Assembly (NCBI GenBank): GCA_036398095.1
Contig: DASWHR010000116.1
Location: 1-17,667 of the forward strand
Length of the DNA stretch: 17,667 nt
Origin: DASWHR01 sp036398095
GTDB taxonomy: Bacteria > Actinomycetota > AC-67
Reading direction: 5' to 3'
The notes under the pieces are model-generated. The model saw only the letters and a list, made by a program, of their open reading frames with translations, ran no database searches and was not told where the DNA came from. Every line of letters begins with the position of its first letter. Within the stretch, counting starts at the first letter, position 1. Below are positions 1 through 7,544 of the stretch, piece by piece. The position numbers and the translations under genes are program-made.

Positions 1-2
1 GA

Positions 3-902
3 AACGTCTCCGCGGAGCTGTCGCACGCGTGGTTCGCCGATTCGGTCGCGCCGTCGACCACGATCACGTCCGGCCCGTCGGGTGCCACCTGGACCGACGA
101 TGTCACGATCGAGTTCACCGGATCCGACGACGCGCCCGCCGGGGTCTGGTTCGAATGCCGGCTCGGCATCGCCGCGTTCGCCGCGTGTGCTAGTCCGATG
201 TCGTACTCCTTCGCCCACGAAGGCGCGTTTGCGTTTTCGGTGCGCGCGGTGGACGGGGCCGGGAACCGCGATGCGACGCCGGCGACGCGTTCATGGTTCG
301 TGGATCGAACGCCGCCCGAAACCTCGCTTGCCGGCGGTCCCGCCACCTTCACCGGGTCGCGGACGGCCCGGTTCGACTTCTCCGGCACCGACACCGTGTC
401 GCCCTCGCATTGGCTGGTCTACGAGTGCCGCCTCGACGAAGCGCCGTTCGCGCGGTGCGCGTCGCCGGCCAACTTCGCCGGCCTCGCCGACGGCACCCAC
501 ACCTTCGAAGTTCGCGCGATCGACGCCGCAGGTTGGGTCGATCCCACGCCGGCGCGGCTTACGTGGACCGTCGATACGGCGCCGCCGTCGACGGTGATTA
601 CCACGCCCGACCAGTCGGTCGTGGCCGAGGTGCCGCCGGCGCTCCGCCGCGTCGTATCGGGAACCGTTGCGGATGCGGGATCGGGTGTGCGCGAGGTCGC
701 AGTGACGTTCACCGGCGCGACCGGCGCGGCGGTGCGAGCGACCGCGTCGCTGTCGTGTGAGGATGCGTCCGCGCGGTCGTGTGCGTGGACCGCGCCCGCT
801 CCGCCGCAAGGCGGCCGCTATCAGGTGCGGGTGGCGGCAACCGACCGCGCCGGCAGCGGCGAATCGCCCGGCCCCGCACCGATCGTCGTCTACGCGCTCT
901 AG
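3..902 (+). CDS. Ig-like repeat surface protein, C-terminal part (5' truncated)
   Basis: The frame is open from the window edge to a TAG at 900-902, so only the last 299 residues are seen. Two related repeats of about 90 residues are visible. Each starts with a PS/PE-T-T/S segment, carries a 'ECRL...CASP' cysteine pair and ends with 'AVDGAGNRDATPATR' or 'AIDAAGWVDPTPARL'. This is the Ig-like repeat seen in many copies in secreted actinobacterial proteins. The last about 100 residues are a different Ig-like unit with its own Cys pair. No sorting signal or membrane helix follows; the protein ends in 'VVYAL'. A role in adhesion or as a spacer is inferred from the family. The N-terminus, any signal peptide and any catalytic domain lie outside the window. 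It is convergent with the next gene, with an 8-bp gap and no visible terminator. Confidence 0.85.
   Translation, partial: NVSAELSHAWFADSVAPSTTITSGPSGATWTDDVTIEFTGSDDAPAGVWFECRLGIAAFAACASPMSYSFAHEGAFAFSVRAVDGAGNRDATPATRSWFVDRTPPETSLAGGPATFTGSRTARFDFSGTDTVSPSHWLVYECRLDEAPFARCASPANFAGLADGTHTFEVRAIDAAGWVDPTPARLTWTVDTAPPSTVITTPDQSVVAEVPPALRRVVSGTVADAGSGVREVAVTFTGATGAAVRATASLSCEDASARSCAWTAPAPPQGGRYQVRVAATDRAGSGESPGPAPIVVYAL
48..581 (+). repeat. Two tandem Ig-like coding repeats
   Basis: Unit 1 spans about 48-311 and unit 2 about 312-581. They match at protein level (ECRL, CASP, a final W-x-VD-x-T/A-P-P) but have drifted at DNA level. More units probably lie upstream of the window. Confidence 0.65.
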
Positions 903-910
903 CGCTCGCG

Positions 911-2026
911 CTAGAAGAACCAGTGATCGCGCGTGTAGACGATCACGCCGAACATGGCTACCGACGCGAAGGCGATCAGCAGCGGCTCATGGCGGTGCGG
1001 CTTGCGCTTGGTGTGAGTCGCCATGAAGATCGCGGCCGGAAACATCGTCAGCATCGCGCGCGGAATGCTGTAGTACCACGAACTCGTGATGAGCGCGCCG
1101 TGCATCGCGCCCATGTAGGCGGCATAGCCCCACTCGCGCTTGATCAACGCCCAGACGACGAGCGCGATCCCGAGCGCGGCCGCGACGATCTCGACGCGCC
1201 AGGCGATGAGCTGGTTGGTGAAGAAGTGCGATCCCGTCCAGGTCTCCCAGGTCGTGGCCAGCGAGCGGAACGGCCCAACGAACGCGCGTCCCCATCCGTG
1301 GCGCTGCGCTTCGAAGAATCGCCATGCGCTGCCCGTCACGCGCCAGAGGTAGAAGAAGAAGATCGCGATCGGCAGCGCGCCGGTCAACAACGAGACCGAC
1401 GCGGTCGCGACTCGCTGCCGGGAGAAGCTTCGCTGCTGCAAGAACTCGACCGCGAGGCCGAAGAGGAGAAAGACGCCGGCGAACCGGGCGGCGCATGCGA
1501 CCGCGGCGGGGAGCCCGACCAGGTGCCAGCGCTGCCGGCGCGCGTAGTAGAAGGCGGGGATCGCCCCGGCCAGGAACAGGGGCTCCGAGTAGGGCGCGAC
1601 CAAGAACACGGCGGTTGGGAAGAAAGCGAGGTACCACACCGCTCGCCGCGCCGTCTCGGGATCGAACTCTTCTTCGACGAGCCGGTGCAGATAGACGAAG
1701 GCGACGAAGACCGCGATGGTGTTGATCGACATGGCCGCCACGATCGGGTCCAGGCGGATGGCGCGCGCGCCGGCCATCAGGAACGGAAGCAGCGGAAAGT
1801 AGGCCGGGGCGTTCGGATCGGAGGGTGACGCGTAGCCGTGCTCGGCGATTCCCGCGAAGCGGGTCGCGTCGAGCCGGGTCCACATGTCGAGGATCCCCTC
1901 GTCGAGCAGGCCGCGGCCGGGTGCCAGGAACCACGCGGCCAGAAAGCCGGCTCCGACGAACAGCACGCGCTGAAGAATCGCGATGCGCGCGGCCGTCCGC
2001 ACGCGCGGCCGCAGGACAATATTCAC
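911..2026 (-). CDS. PIG-V-like GT-C mannosyltransferase, integral membrane
   Basis: A 371-residue polytopic membrane protein. The segment 'TRLDATRFAGIAEHGYAS' followed by 'AYFPLLPFL' matches the luminal/extracytoplasmic signature of the PIG-V / GPI-mannosyltransferase 2-like family (W-D-A..IA..GY...FFP..P). These enzymes are GT-C glycosyltransferases that use polyprenyl-phosphate sugars; in actinobacteria the substrate is usually unknown. Hydrophobic segments follow at regular spacing, and the C-terminus is 'VIVYTRDHWFF'. The reading frame stays open antisense to the next gene far upstream, so the start must be chosen. I take GTG at 2026 because TATTCT lies 8 nt before it; GTG at 2002 is the alternative. 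There is no Shine-Dalgarno. The family is fairly sure; donor and acceptor cannot be read from the sequence. Confidence 0.82.
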   Translation of the reverse strand: MNIVLRPRVRTAARIAILQRVLFVGAGFLAAWFLAPGRGLLDEGILDMWTRLDATRFAGIAEHGYASPSDPNAPAYFPLLPFLMAGARAIRLDPIVAAMSINTIAVFVAFVYLHRLVEEEFDPETARRAVWYLAFFPTAVFLVAPYSEPLFLAGAIPAFYYARRQRWHLVGLPAAVACAARFAGVFLLFGLAVEFLQQRSFSRQRVATASVSLLTGALPIAIFFFYLWRVTGSAWRFFEAQRHGWGRAFVGPFRSLATTWETWTGSHFFTNQLIAWRVEIVAAALGIALVVWALIKREWGYAAYMGAMHGALITSSWYYSIPRAMLTMFPAAIFMATHTKRKPHRHEPLLIAFASVAMFGVIVYTRDHWFF

Positions 2027-2051
2027 GTTGCGGGAGAATATCCCGTATCGT
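2022..2051. promoter_or_regulatory. Divergent promoter pair between mannosyltransferase and carboxypeptidase
   Basis: On the minus strand TATTCT (plus 2035-2040) lies 8 nt before the GTG at 2026, placing a start site about 2 nt upstream of the codon. On the plus strand TTCACG (2022-2027), 18 bp and TATCGT (2046-2051) form a -35/-10 pair for the carboxypeptidase gene, whose leader then carries a good ribosome site. A small inverted repeat with arms CGGGA/TCCCG (2031-2045) sits between the two boxes and could be an operator. All of this is read by eye from consensus. Confidence 0.4.
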
Positions 2052-2107
2052 CCCTCGCGTCGCGGGGTAAGAAGGGAGCAGATGCCGCCGTGTCGAAAGG
2101 GGAGCCG

Positions 2108-4939
2108 ATGAAACGGTTCGCGGCCGCCGCCGCCGCAGTGATCGTCGTCACCTCCGCCGGCGTGCTGGCGCCGTTGCCGACCGCTCGCGCCGTGCCCGTT
2201 GCGGCCGACGACGCCCTCTACCAAGCCTATGGACGCGTCTTCCCCGACCCGCACGGCTGCTTGCGTGGCATGCCCGGCGCGAGCCCGTGGGCCAAAGGCA
2301 ACGTGTGCGCCGTCCAGTTCCTCCAGTGGCAAGAGGTCCTCGACGGGTTGGGGTATTTGGAAGAGCGCTTCGACGGGCTTATCGACGTCGTCAACCTTCG
2401 CGAAGCGTTCGCGAACGACCCCGATTTCATGGCTGATGAACTGCAGTCGGCGGGACTCCCGCGCGAAGATCTGACGCGCGACAAGCGCGACCTGTATGCG
2501 ATCAAGATTACCGACGCGTCCTCCACGATCCCCGAAGCGCAGCGCCGCCACTTCGCCTACTCGCTTTCGATCCACGGCATCGAGCGCGCCGGAATCGAAG
2601 GCGGCATCCGCGCGATCGAGGATCTGGTCACCTGGGCGGCATGCGAACGCGACGCGGCCGCGTCGCCGGCGTGCGCGAACGAAGACGTCTCGCCGGAGAA
2701 ACCGAAGCGAATCCTTGACGCCTTCGACCCGCCGGAAGGACCGACGGCCGGCGAGGTTCTCGGCAAAGGCGTCGTCTACTTCGTGCTGTCCAATCCGGAC
2801 GGCTGGGCGCGCGGGGAAGTGACCGACGGCGGCGTCTTCTTTCAGCGATACAACGGCAACGGGATGGACGGCAACCGCGACTGGCCCTCGATCGGGTATG
2901 CGCAGCCCGAATACACGCCCGGCAGCGAACCCGAAACGCGCGGCTACGCGAAGTACTTGCTTAAGGAGCGCGCGCGGACGGCGGCCGGCCGCTTCGCCGG
3001 CGCGATCGATTTGCACGGGATGGTGACCAGCCACTCGTTTTCGTTCACGCTGCTCGGCGCCGGACAACGCGACTACGGGAAGAACCACGCGACGGTGCAA
3101 ACGGCGATCACCACATGGCGGGACGCCGAGGAGCGACTCACCTGGTCGCCACTCGTCGCGCGAAACGAGTCTTGTCCCGGCCCGCTGCCCGAGCCGTTCT
3201 TCGGCGGCACCCACGGCCCGATGTGTACCGACCTGTGGGGCACGGTGTGGGACACGATCCAATATCAAGTGACGGGATCGTTCGGCGACTGGATGGACTC
3301 TCTGATGGGGCTGGACGCGGTCGGCATCGACAACGAGATGGCCTATTCGCATCTGGCGCCGAACACCGTGTTCGATCCCGGCATCGAACAGCTCCATGTG
3401 GACGGCAACAAAGGCCTGATCTACGCGCAGATCGCATCCCTGCTGGACGAGAAGCAGGTTCGGTTCGAGCCGAAGGGACGTATCGGCTACGTGTTCGATC
3501 CGGCCCGGTTGCGTGACGGCGGGGCGGCGGCGGTCGCATCGCCGCTTGCCGGCCTGAACGTGCAGGATGCGATCGAGCACCTCGCGCCCAACGGGCTCGA
3601 GACCTTCGACTTCGACGTGCTCGGATCTACGGACGGCGTCTACAACGGCGGCATGACGATCCACGCCACGTTCACCAACGCGCGCGGCATCTCGACCGAC
3701 ACGCTGACGACGGAGGGTTTCGTCGTCGAATACTGCGGCCCTCCCGACCATCCCGGCGACGAGGAGGGCTGCCGCGAGGTCGCGCGCTACTGGAATCAGG
3801 CCAATACCTACGCGCAGGCGGGCGCGCGCGTGGATCTGAACGCACCCAAGCCCGGCCCGTACCGCATCAGCGCGGACGACGCGCGCCTCACGCCGACGGC
3901 GATCGAGATCTCGTTCTCGCGCGGGGAGGCGACACCGGCCGGCCAAGCGCCGTTCGACGTGTCTCGAATGGACTTCTTCGCCGACCTCAGTCGCTACGCC
4001 GCGGAAGGCAAAGAGCTTCGGCCGGTCACGGTCGATCAGATTCTCGCCGACTCCACCGCGCTCGGCTCGCTGGATTCGCTGGTCGTCGCCGGCGCGTACA
4101 TGCCCGGCTTCGGGGCCGGCAACGGCGCGCGCTACGACGGCGCCGACCGGCGTCGCTATACCGCGGCGTTGCGCTCGTTCGCGGCCGGCGGCGGCGCACT
4201 GATCCTGACCGACGCGGCGCTGACCGGACTGGAGTTGCTCGAGCCGAAGATCAAGCCCGGCAGCGTCGGTCGCGGATACTTCTACGCCGGGTGGATGGAC
4301 TTCGACGACGGCGAGGGACCGACCTATGAGCGCCATCCGCTGGCGGCCGGCGTGAACAAGCCCGGCGCGTCCGAAGGATTCGCCGAGTTCGACGGGACGC
4401 TCTACGACAACCGGCACCAGACCTACGAACCCGGGCCGGTCGGCTACTACATCTCGCCCAACGGTTCGTCGAACGCCTCGTGCACCGTCGACCGGTGCGA
4501 TTCGCCGAACTGGGTGGTCGACGAGAAGATCTGGCGCGACGCCGGCGGAACCATCGCCGCGCGCACGTTCATGCACACCGTCACCGAGCCGCCGGACGAG
4601 GGGGACGCGCCGTCCCGCGCGGGCGTGTCGCTGGGGGACCTGAAGCTGGGGAAAGGGACGATCAGGATCGCCGGCGCGCTGCTGCCGGACGCGACCGAGC
4701 AGCACTACCATCCGTTCGGGCTGTCGTCGTACGCCGTGACCTACACCGGCTATCAGATCTTCGAAAACGCCGTGGGGTGGCGCCGCGCCGCGCCCGTCGC
4801 GCCTCCGAAGGTCCTCCCGGTCAAGACCCGCGCCCCGCTTCCGGCAACCGGCGTCGGCTCTTCGGCCGCGCTCGTCGCGCTGCTCGCCGGTTTGGCCCTG
4901 GCGGCGGGCGCGTGGACACGCCGCGGCGCGCGCGCCTGA
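2108..4939 (+). CDS. Secreted, cell-wall-anchored M14 zinc carboxypeptidase
   Basis: 943 residues. The start ATG is preceded by AAAGGGGAG and opens a Sec signal peptide (KR, then a hydrophobic Ala/Val core, likely cut after A-R-A at about 28). The M14 fold is recognised by H156-G-I-E159 (HxxE zinc ligands), N229-P-D-G, G255-N-R-D with R257 as the likely substrate arginine, H303 in 'IDLHG' (third ligand) and E410 in 'GIDNEMAYSH' as candidate catalytic base. Residues about 620-730 resemble a class I glutamine-amidotransferase-like or DUF4350-type fold ('SLDSLVVAGAY', 'GGGALILTD'), a common appendage in large bacterial M14 proteins. The C-terminus has L911-P-A-T-G915, a hydrophobic helix and an Arg tail, a classical sortase signal. 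It is therefore expected to be a cell-wall-linked exopeptidase. Its specificity cannot be assigned. A GTG at 2090 is a less likely start. Confidence 0.9.
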   Translation: MKRFAAAAAAVIVVTSAGVLAPLPTARAVPVAADDALYQAYGRVFPDPHGCLRGMPGASPWAKGNVCAVQFLQWQEVLDGLGYLEERFDGLIDVVNLREAFANDPDFMADELQSAGLPREDLTRDKRDLYAIKITDASSTIPEAQRRHFAYSLSIHGIERAGIEGGIRAIEDLVTWAACERDAAASPACANEDVSPEKPKRILDAFDPPEGPTAGEVLGKGVVYFVLSNPDGWARGEVTDGGVFFQRYNGNGMDGNRDWPSIGYAQPEYTPGSEPETRGYAKYLLKERARTAAGRFAGAIDLHGMVTSHSFSFTLLGAGQRDYGKNHATVQTAITTWRDAEERLTWSPLVARNESCPGPLPEPFFGGTHGPMCTDLWGTVWDTIQYQVTGSFGDWMDSLMGLDAVGIDNEMAYSHLAPNTVFDPGIEQLHVDGNKGLIYAQIASLLDEKQVRFEPKGRIGYVFDPARLRDGGAAAVASPLAGLNVQDAIEHLAPNGLETFDFDVLGSTDGVYNGGMTIHATFTNARGISTDTLTTEGFVVEYCGPPDHPGDEEGCREVARYWNQANTYAQAGARVDLNAPKPGPYRISADDARLTPTAIEISFSRGEATPAGQAPFDVSRMDFFADLSRYAAEGKELRPVTVDQILADSTALGSLDSLVVAGAYMPGFGAGNGARYDGADRRRYTAALRSFAAGGGALILTDAALTGLELLEPKIKPGSVGRGYFYAGWMDFDDGEGPTYERHPLAAGVNKPGASEGFAEFDGTLYDNRHQTYEPGPVGYYISPNGSSNASCTVDRCDSPNWVVDEKIWRDAGGTIAARTFMHTVTEPPDEGDAPSRAGVSLGDLKLGKGTIRIAGALLPDATEQHYHPFGLSSYAVTYTGYQIFENAVGWRRAAPVAPPKVLPVKTRAPLPATGVGSSAALVALLAGLALAAGAWTRRGARA

Positions 4940-4941
4940 CG

Positions 4942-4947
4942 TATCCT
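4942..4947 (+). promoter_or_regulatory. Candidate -10 box for near-leaderless crotonase transcript
   Basis: TATCCT fits TANNNT and ends 9 nt before the ATG at 4957, which has no Shine-Dalgarno. A start site about 3 nt upstream of the ATG is expected. No convincing -35 is seen; readthrough from the carboxypeptidase gene 17 bp upstream is the alternative. Confidence 0.3.
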
Positions 4948-4956
4948 TCGCTCGCG

Positions 4957-5760
4957 ATGACCGATCGCTATGCCGCGTTTTCGAGTTTGAAGATCGAGCA
5001 GGCCGAGCCGCACATCCTGCGGCTGGTGATGAGCGCGCCGGGAAAGCTCAACGCCGCCGGCGCCGAGATGCATCGCGACCTGGCCGACGTGTGGCTCGAA
5101 GTCGACCGTGATCCCGACGTGCGCGTCGTGATCGTTACCGGCGAAGGAAAGGCGTTCAGCAGCGGCGGTGATCTGGATCTGGTCCAGCAGATGGCCGACG
5201 ACTTCGACGTTCGGGCACGCGTGCTGAAGGAAGCCCGCGATCTGGTCTACAACACGATCAACTGCTCGAAGCTGATCGTGTCCGCGATGCGAGGCCCGGC
5301 CGTCGGCGCCGGGCTCGTCGTCGGACTGCTCGCCGACGTGTCGATCGCATCGAAGACGGCTCGCATCATCGACGGGCACACGAGGCTGGGGGTCGCGGCG
5401 GGCGATCATTCGGCCATCGTGTGGCCGCTGCTGGTCGGCATGGCGAAAGCCAAGTACTACCTGCTGACGTGCGAGCCTCTTTCGGGGGAGGAAGCCGAAC
5501 GGATCGGGCTGGTCTCGATGTGCGTGGACGACGACGCGCTGGACGGGACCGCGCTGCAGGTTGCCCGGCGGCTGGCCGGCGGATCGCAGACCGCGTTGCG
5601 CTGGACGAAGCTGGCGCTCAATAACTGGCTTCGCAGCGCCGGGCCCACGTTCGACGCCTCGCTCGCGCTCGAGTTCCTCGGCTTCGCCGGACCCGACGTG
5701 CACGAAGGAGTCGCCGCCATTCGTCAGAAGCGGCCACCACGATTCGGCGGCCGGGCGTGA
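4957..5760 (+). CDS. Crotonase-superfamily protein (enoyl-CoA hydratase/isomerase-like)
   Basis: 267 residues, the normal length for the family. The N-terminal half has the CoA-binding and oxyanion-hole segments: 'KAFSSGGDLDLV' (about 65-76) and 'RGPAVGAGLVVGLLADVSIA' (about 112-131). The segment 'HTRLGVAAGDHS' (141-152) falls where hydratases place their second catalytic glutamate. By ungapped comparison with rat mitochondrial enoyl-CoA hydratase, recalled from memory, Glu144 and Glu164 fall on V121-V122 and H141, so neither glutamate is kept. The C-terminal trimerisation helices are present. It acts on an acyl-CoA in the cytoplasm, but hydration, isomerisation or another crotonase reaction cannot be chosen. 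The first ATG has no Shine-Dalgarno. It overlaps the next gene by GTGA, so the two are probably translationally coupled. Confidence 0.85.
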   Translation: MTDRYAAFSSLKIEQAEPHILRLVMSAPGKLNAAGAEMHRDLADVWLEVDRDPDVRVVIVTGEGKAFSSGGDLDLVQQMADDFDVRARVLKEARDLVYNTINCSKLIVSAMRGPAVGAGLVVGLLADVSIASKTARIIDGHTRLGVAAGDHSAIVWPLLVGMAKAKYYLLTCEPLSGEEAERIGLVSMCVDDDALDGTALQVARRLAGGSQTALRWTKLALNNWLRSAGPTFDASLALEFLGFAGPDVHEGVAAIRQKRPPRFGGRA

Positions 5761-6107
5761 AGCGCGGGCTCCTTGCCGCGGTGCTCGCGCTCGGCGCGTG
5801 CGGCGGCGACGGCGTGCCGGATCAGGGGACGGTGCTGACCTGCTTCAACACCATCGGCGTGAAGGAGCCCGACGCGACCACGCTCGGCAGCGTGCAAGGA
5901 TGGGTCAACGTCGCGGAGCAAGCCGTCACGCAGGCCGAGCACGAGCACGTGCGAACGGCCGGCGAGGTGCTCAAGGCTGCGCTCTCGCCGCAGGTGCAAT
6001 CCGACGGCTTCGACCAAGACGAGCGCAGGCACTACATCGACGCCGTCGCGCGGATGCAGACCGCCTGCAAGGATTCGAACGCCTTCGAAGGCGACCCGCG
6101 GCGCTAA
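5757..6107 (+). CDS. Small putative lipoprotein, unknown function
   Basis: 116 residues starting at GTG 5757, which overlaps the crotonase stop (GTGA). The N-terminus is a short lipoprotein signal: K2-R3, a hydrophobic core and L-G-A-C15 as lipobox, followed by GGDG. The mature part is small, hydrophilic and rich in Gln, Glu and His, with two more cysteines, in 'TCFNTIG' and 'QTACKDS', that could pair. I recognise no family. The overlapping start suggests co-expression with the crotonase, but a cytosolic CoA enzyme and an exported lipoprotein have no obvious common pathway. The lipobox and the overlap make a real gene likely. Confidence 0.6.
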   Translation: MKRGLLAAVLALGACGGDGVPDQGTVLTCFNTIGVKEPDATTLGSVQGWVNVAEQAVTQAEHEHVRTAGEVLKAALSPQVQSDGFDQDERRHYIDAVARMQTACKDSNAFEGDPRR

Positions 6108-6115
6108 CGCGGCGT

Positions 6116-6230
6116 TAGGAGGGTGCTGAAATAGTGGGTGTCTGTATGCAAGCACACCCGACTGCAACTTTCCGACCAGCGATGATCCGAGTCCGGCCGA
6201 GCACGGGTCAGCCTGTTCAGCACCCTCCTA
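6116..6230. repeat. 115-bp MITE-like element with 15-bp perfect terminal inverted repeats
   Basis: Bases 6116-6130 (TAGGAGGGTGCTGAA) and 6216-6230 (TTCAGCACCCTCCTA) are perfect reverse complements 85 bp apart. Both ends read TA, which fits a TA target-site duplication around a 111-bp element with 13-bp repeats. Inside, GGGTGT (6136-6141) and ACACCC (6154-6159) form a second small inverted repeat. No ORF of note is inside. It lies between two convergent genes, and its right end supplies the TAG stop of the cupredoxin gene. A non-autonomous transposon relic fits best; a long-stem bidirectional terminator is the alternative, though there is no U tract. Confidence 0.6.
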
Positions 6231-6626
6231 GAGCACCCTGACGGAGGCGCTCATCATCGATCCGTGAACCGAGCACAGGTATCCGAACGTCCCGGCCGCC
6301 GTGAACGTCCGTGAGAAGGTCACGGTCGTCCCGACGCCCCCCGGCCCCGGCATCGCACCAGAGTTGAACGCCGGCGACGTCGTTCGCGTCACTGTGTGGA
6401 GGCAACCGAGGGCCGCCAGGGCAGTGCAGGCGGGATCGGCATAGACCCATTGCACGGTGTCGCCCCGGGTGACGGTGATGCTTTCGTTCACGACGCACAC
6501 GGGCGTGTTGCAGAACCGCGTGTTGCTCATGAACACCTGCACGGTCGCCGCATGACCCGGTGCCGGGATCAACGCCGGGAAAAGCGCCGCGATCGACATC
6601 GTCGCCGCGAACAGAATTCGAGCCAT
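6228..6626 (-). CDS. Secreted cupredoxin (plastocyanin-like, type 1 copper)
   Basis: 132 residues with a Sec signal peptide cut near 'GHAA' (about 27). The mature domain has the cupredoxin pattern 'ITVTRGDTVQWVYAD', a histidine in 'CLHTVTR' (H77), 'TVTFSRTFTAAGTFGYLCSVHGSM' and the C-terminal copper loop C118-x2-H121-x2-M124/M125. These give the His-Cys-His-Met set of a type 1 site. Four further cysteines (C39, C44, C67, C75) could form two disulfides and lie in loops longer than in plastocyanin. It is expected to be a small extracellular electron carrier or copper binder. The ATG at 6626 follows GAGGAG and GAGG ribosome-site candidates. The stop codon lies inside the right terminal repeat of the 6116-6230 element. 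It sits 65 bp downstream of mutM on the same strand; a functional link is doubtful. Confidence 0.85.
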   Translation of the reverse strand: MARILFAATMSIAALFPALIPAPGHAATVQVFMSNTRFCNTPVCVVNESITVTRGDTVQWVYADPACTALAALGCLHTVTRTTSPAFNSGAMPGPGGVGTTVTFSRTFTAAGTFGYLCSVHGSMMSASVRVL

Positions 6627-6691
6627 CGCCGCCTCACTCCTCTGAATGTTGGTCTCCCAGGCGATTTCGACGGGCTCGGGCCCGAATCCTT

Positions 6692-7528
6692 CTATTTCAG
6701 CAATCGCGACATCCGCCGGTCGGCCAGGACCTTGCCGCCGGTCTGGCAATCCGGGCAGTACGCCACCTCGCGCGACTCGTAGGAAACACGTTCCAGGCGC
6801 GCGCCGCACTGCGGGCAGGGCTCGCCGAATCGTCCGTGCACGATCCAATGGTCCCCGATCTTGGCCGGCAGGCCGCCGGCGCGCTTGCGCTCGGCCGCGA
6901 GCCCCTCGGTCATGACCTCGCGGATCGACGACAGCAACACCTCGCGCGTCTGAGCCCCGAGCGAAGTGAGGGACGCGAACGGCGACAGCCGCGCGCGATG
7001 AAGGATGTCGTCGGCGTAGCCGCGTCCGATCCCGGCGACGGTTCGCTGATCGCGCAGCAGCGTATGCAGCCGCCGCTTGTCCTGCCCGGAACGGATCAGG
7101 GTCGCGAAGGCTTCATCGAACGGCTCCGGGCCGAGCGAGGCCATCGGCCCGTCGTCGCCGGCCTCAAGCACCCACCATCCGGCCTTTCGTTCGGTGCCGA
7201 ACTCCTTGATCAGAATCGACGGCGCGCCGTCGAATCGGAAGCGCACGACGCCGAACTTCGGCCGCGTCGCCTTCGGAGGATCTTCGATGTCCACGCGGCC
7301 GCCCTGCGACAAGTGCAGCGCGATCCGCGGACCGCCGAAGTCGATCAGCAGAAACTTGCCGCGGCTGCGAACCTGCTCGACCGGCACGCCGCGGAGCGTC
7401 GCCGGATCCGGTGAAACGGTCTTGAGCGCCGAAAAGTGGATCGGCTCGGCGCGCTGCAGCGGCGCGCCGCCGCCCAGCATCGCGTCCAGCCGCTCGGCGA
7501 GCGCCCTCATCTCGGGAAGCTCGGGCAT
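6692..7528 (-). CDS. mutM: Fpg/Nei-family formamidopyrimidine-DNA glycosylase
   Basis: 278 residues. It begins MPELPE, whose Pro2 becomes the N-terminal Schiff-base nucleophile and whose Glu3 is the catalytic acid, so the start is certain. K58 in 'SRGKFLL' matches the conserved beta-clamp lysine. The helix-two-turn-helix is at about 163-178 ('TVAGIGRGYADDILHRA'), and the zinc finger has C238-x2-C241 and C258-x2-C261 with R253 on the hairpin. The Asn of the H2TH motif of E. coli Fpg falls on R169 here, as in other actinobacterial relatives with '(A/S)DEIL'. It removes oxidised bases and nicks the strand in base-excision repair. Whether 8-oxoG or oxidised pyrimidines are preferred is not decidable. 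The coding start is 16 bp from the divergent pxpB start, and no Shine-Dalgarno is present. Confidence 0.93.
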   Translation of the reverse strand: MPELPEMRALAERLDAMLGGGAPLQRAEPIHFSALKTVSPDPATLRGVPVEQVRSRGKFLLIDFGGPRIALHLSQGGRVDIEDPPKATRPKFGVVRFRFDGAPSILIKEFGTERKAGWWVLEAGDDGPMASLGPEPFDEAFATLIRSGQDKRRLHTLLRDQRTVAGIGRGYADDILHRARLSPFASLTSLGAQTREVLLSSIREVMTEGLAAERKRAGGLPAKIGDHWIVHGRFGEPCPQCGARLERVSYESREVAYCPDCQTGGKVLADRRMSRLLK

Positions 7529-7532
7529 CGGT

Positions 7533-7541
7533 CAAACTGTA
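7533..7541. promoter_or_regulatory. Overlapping divergent -10 boxes of mutM and pxpB
   Basis: On the minus strand TACAGT (7541-7536) ends 7 nt before the mutM ATG. On the plus strand CAAACT (7533-7538) ends 6 nt before the pxpB GTG and keeps the A(-11) and T(-7) of TANNNT. Neither gene has a Shine-Dalgarno in the 16-bp gap, so both transcripts would be leaderless or nearly so. The minus box is the better match; no good -35 is seen for either. Confidence 0.4.
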
Positions 7542-7544
7542 CCC

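Noticed and set aside
82..597. Plus-strand ORF of 171 codons overlapping the Ig-repeat gene
   Set aside because: Low-complexity Arg/Pro/Ser translation in a different frame from the clear Ig-like repeats.
2027..4711. Long minus-strand extension of the mannosyltransferase frame, open antisense to the carboxypeptidase gene
   Set aside because: The translation is Arg/Val/Asp-rich without any fold-like pattern, while the plus strand has a signal peptide, all M14 motifs and a sorting signal. GC-rich codon bias keeps the antisense frame free of stops.
6672..6686. Small CGGGC/GCCCG hairpin after mutM as a terminator
   Set aside because: Only a 5-bp stem with no T run; common by chance in DNA this GC-rich.
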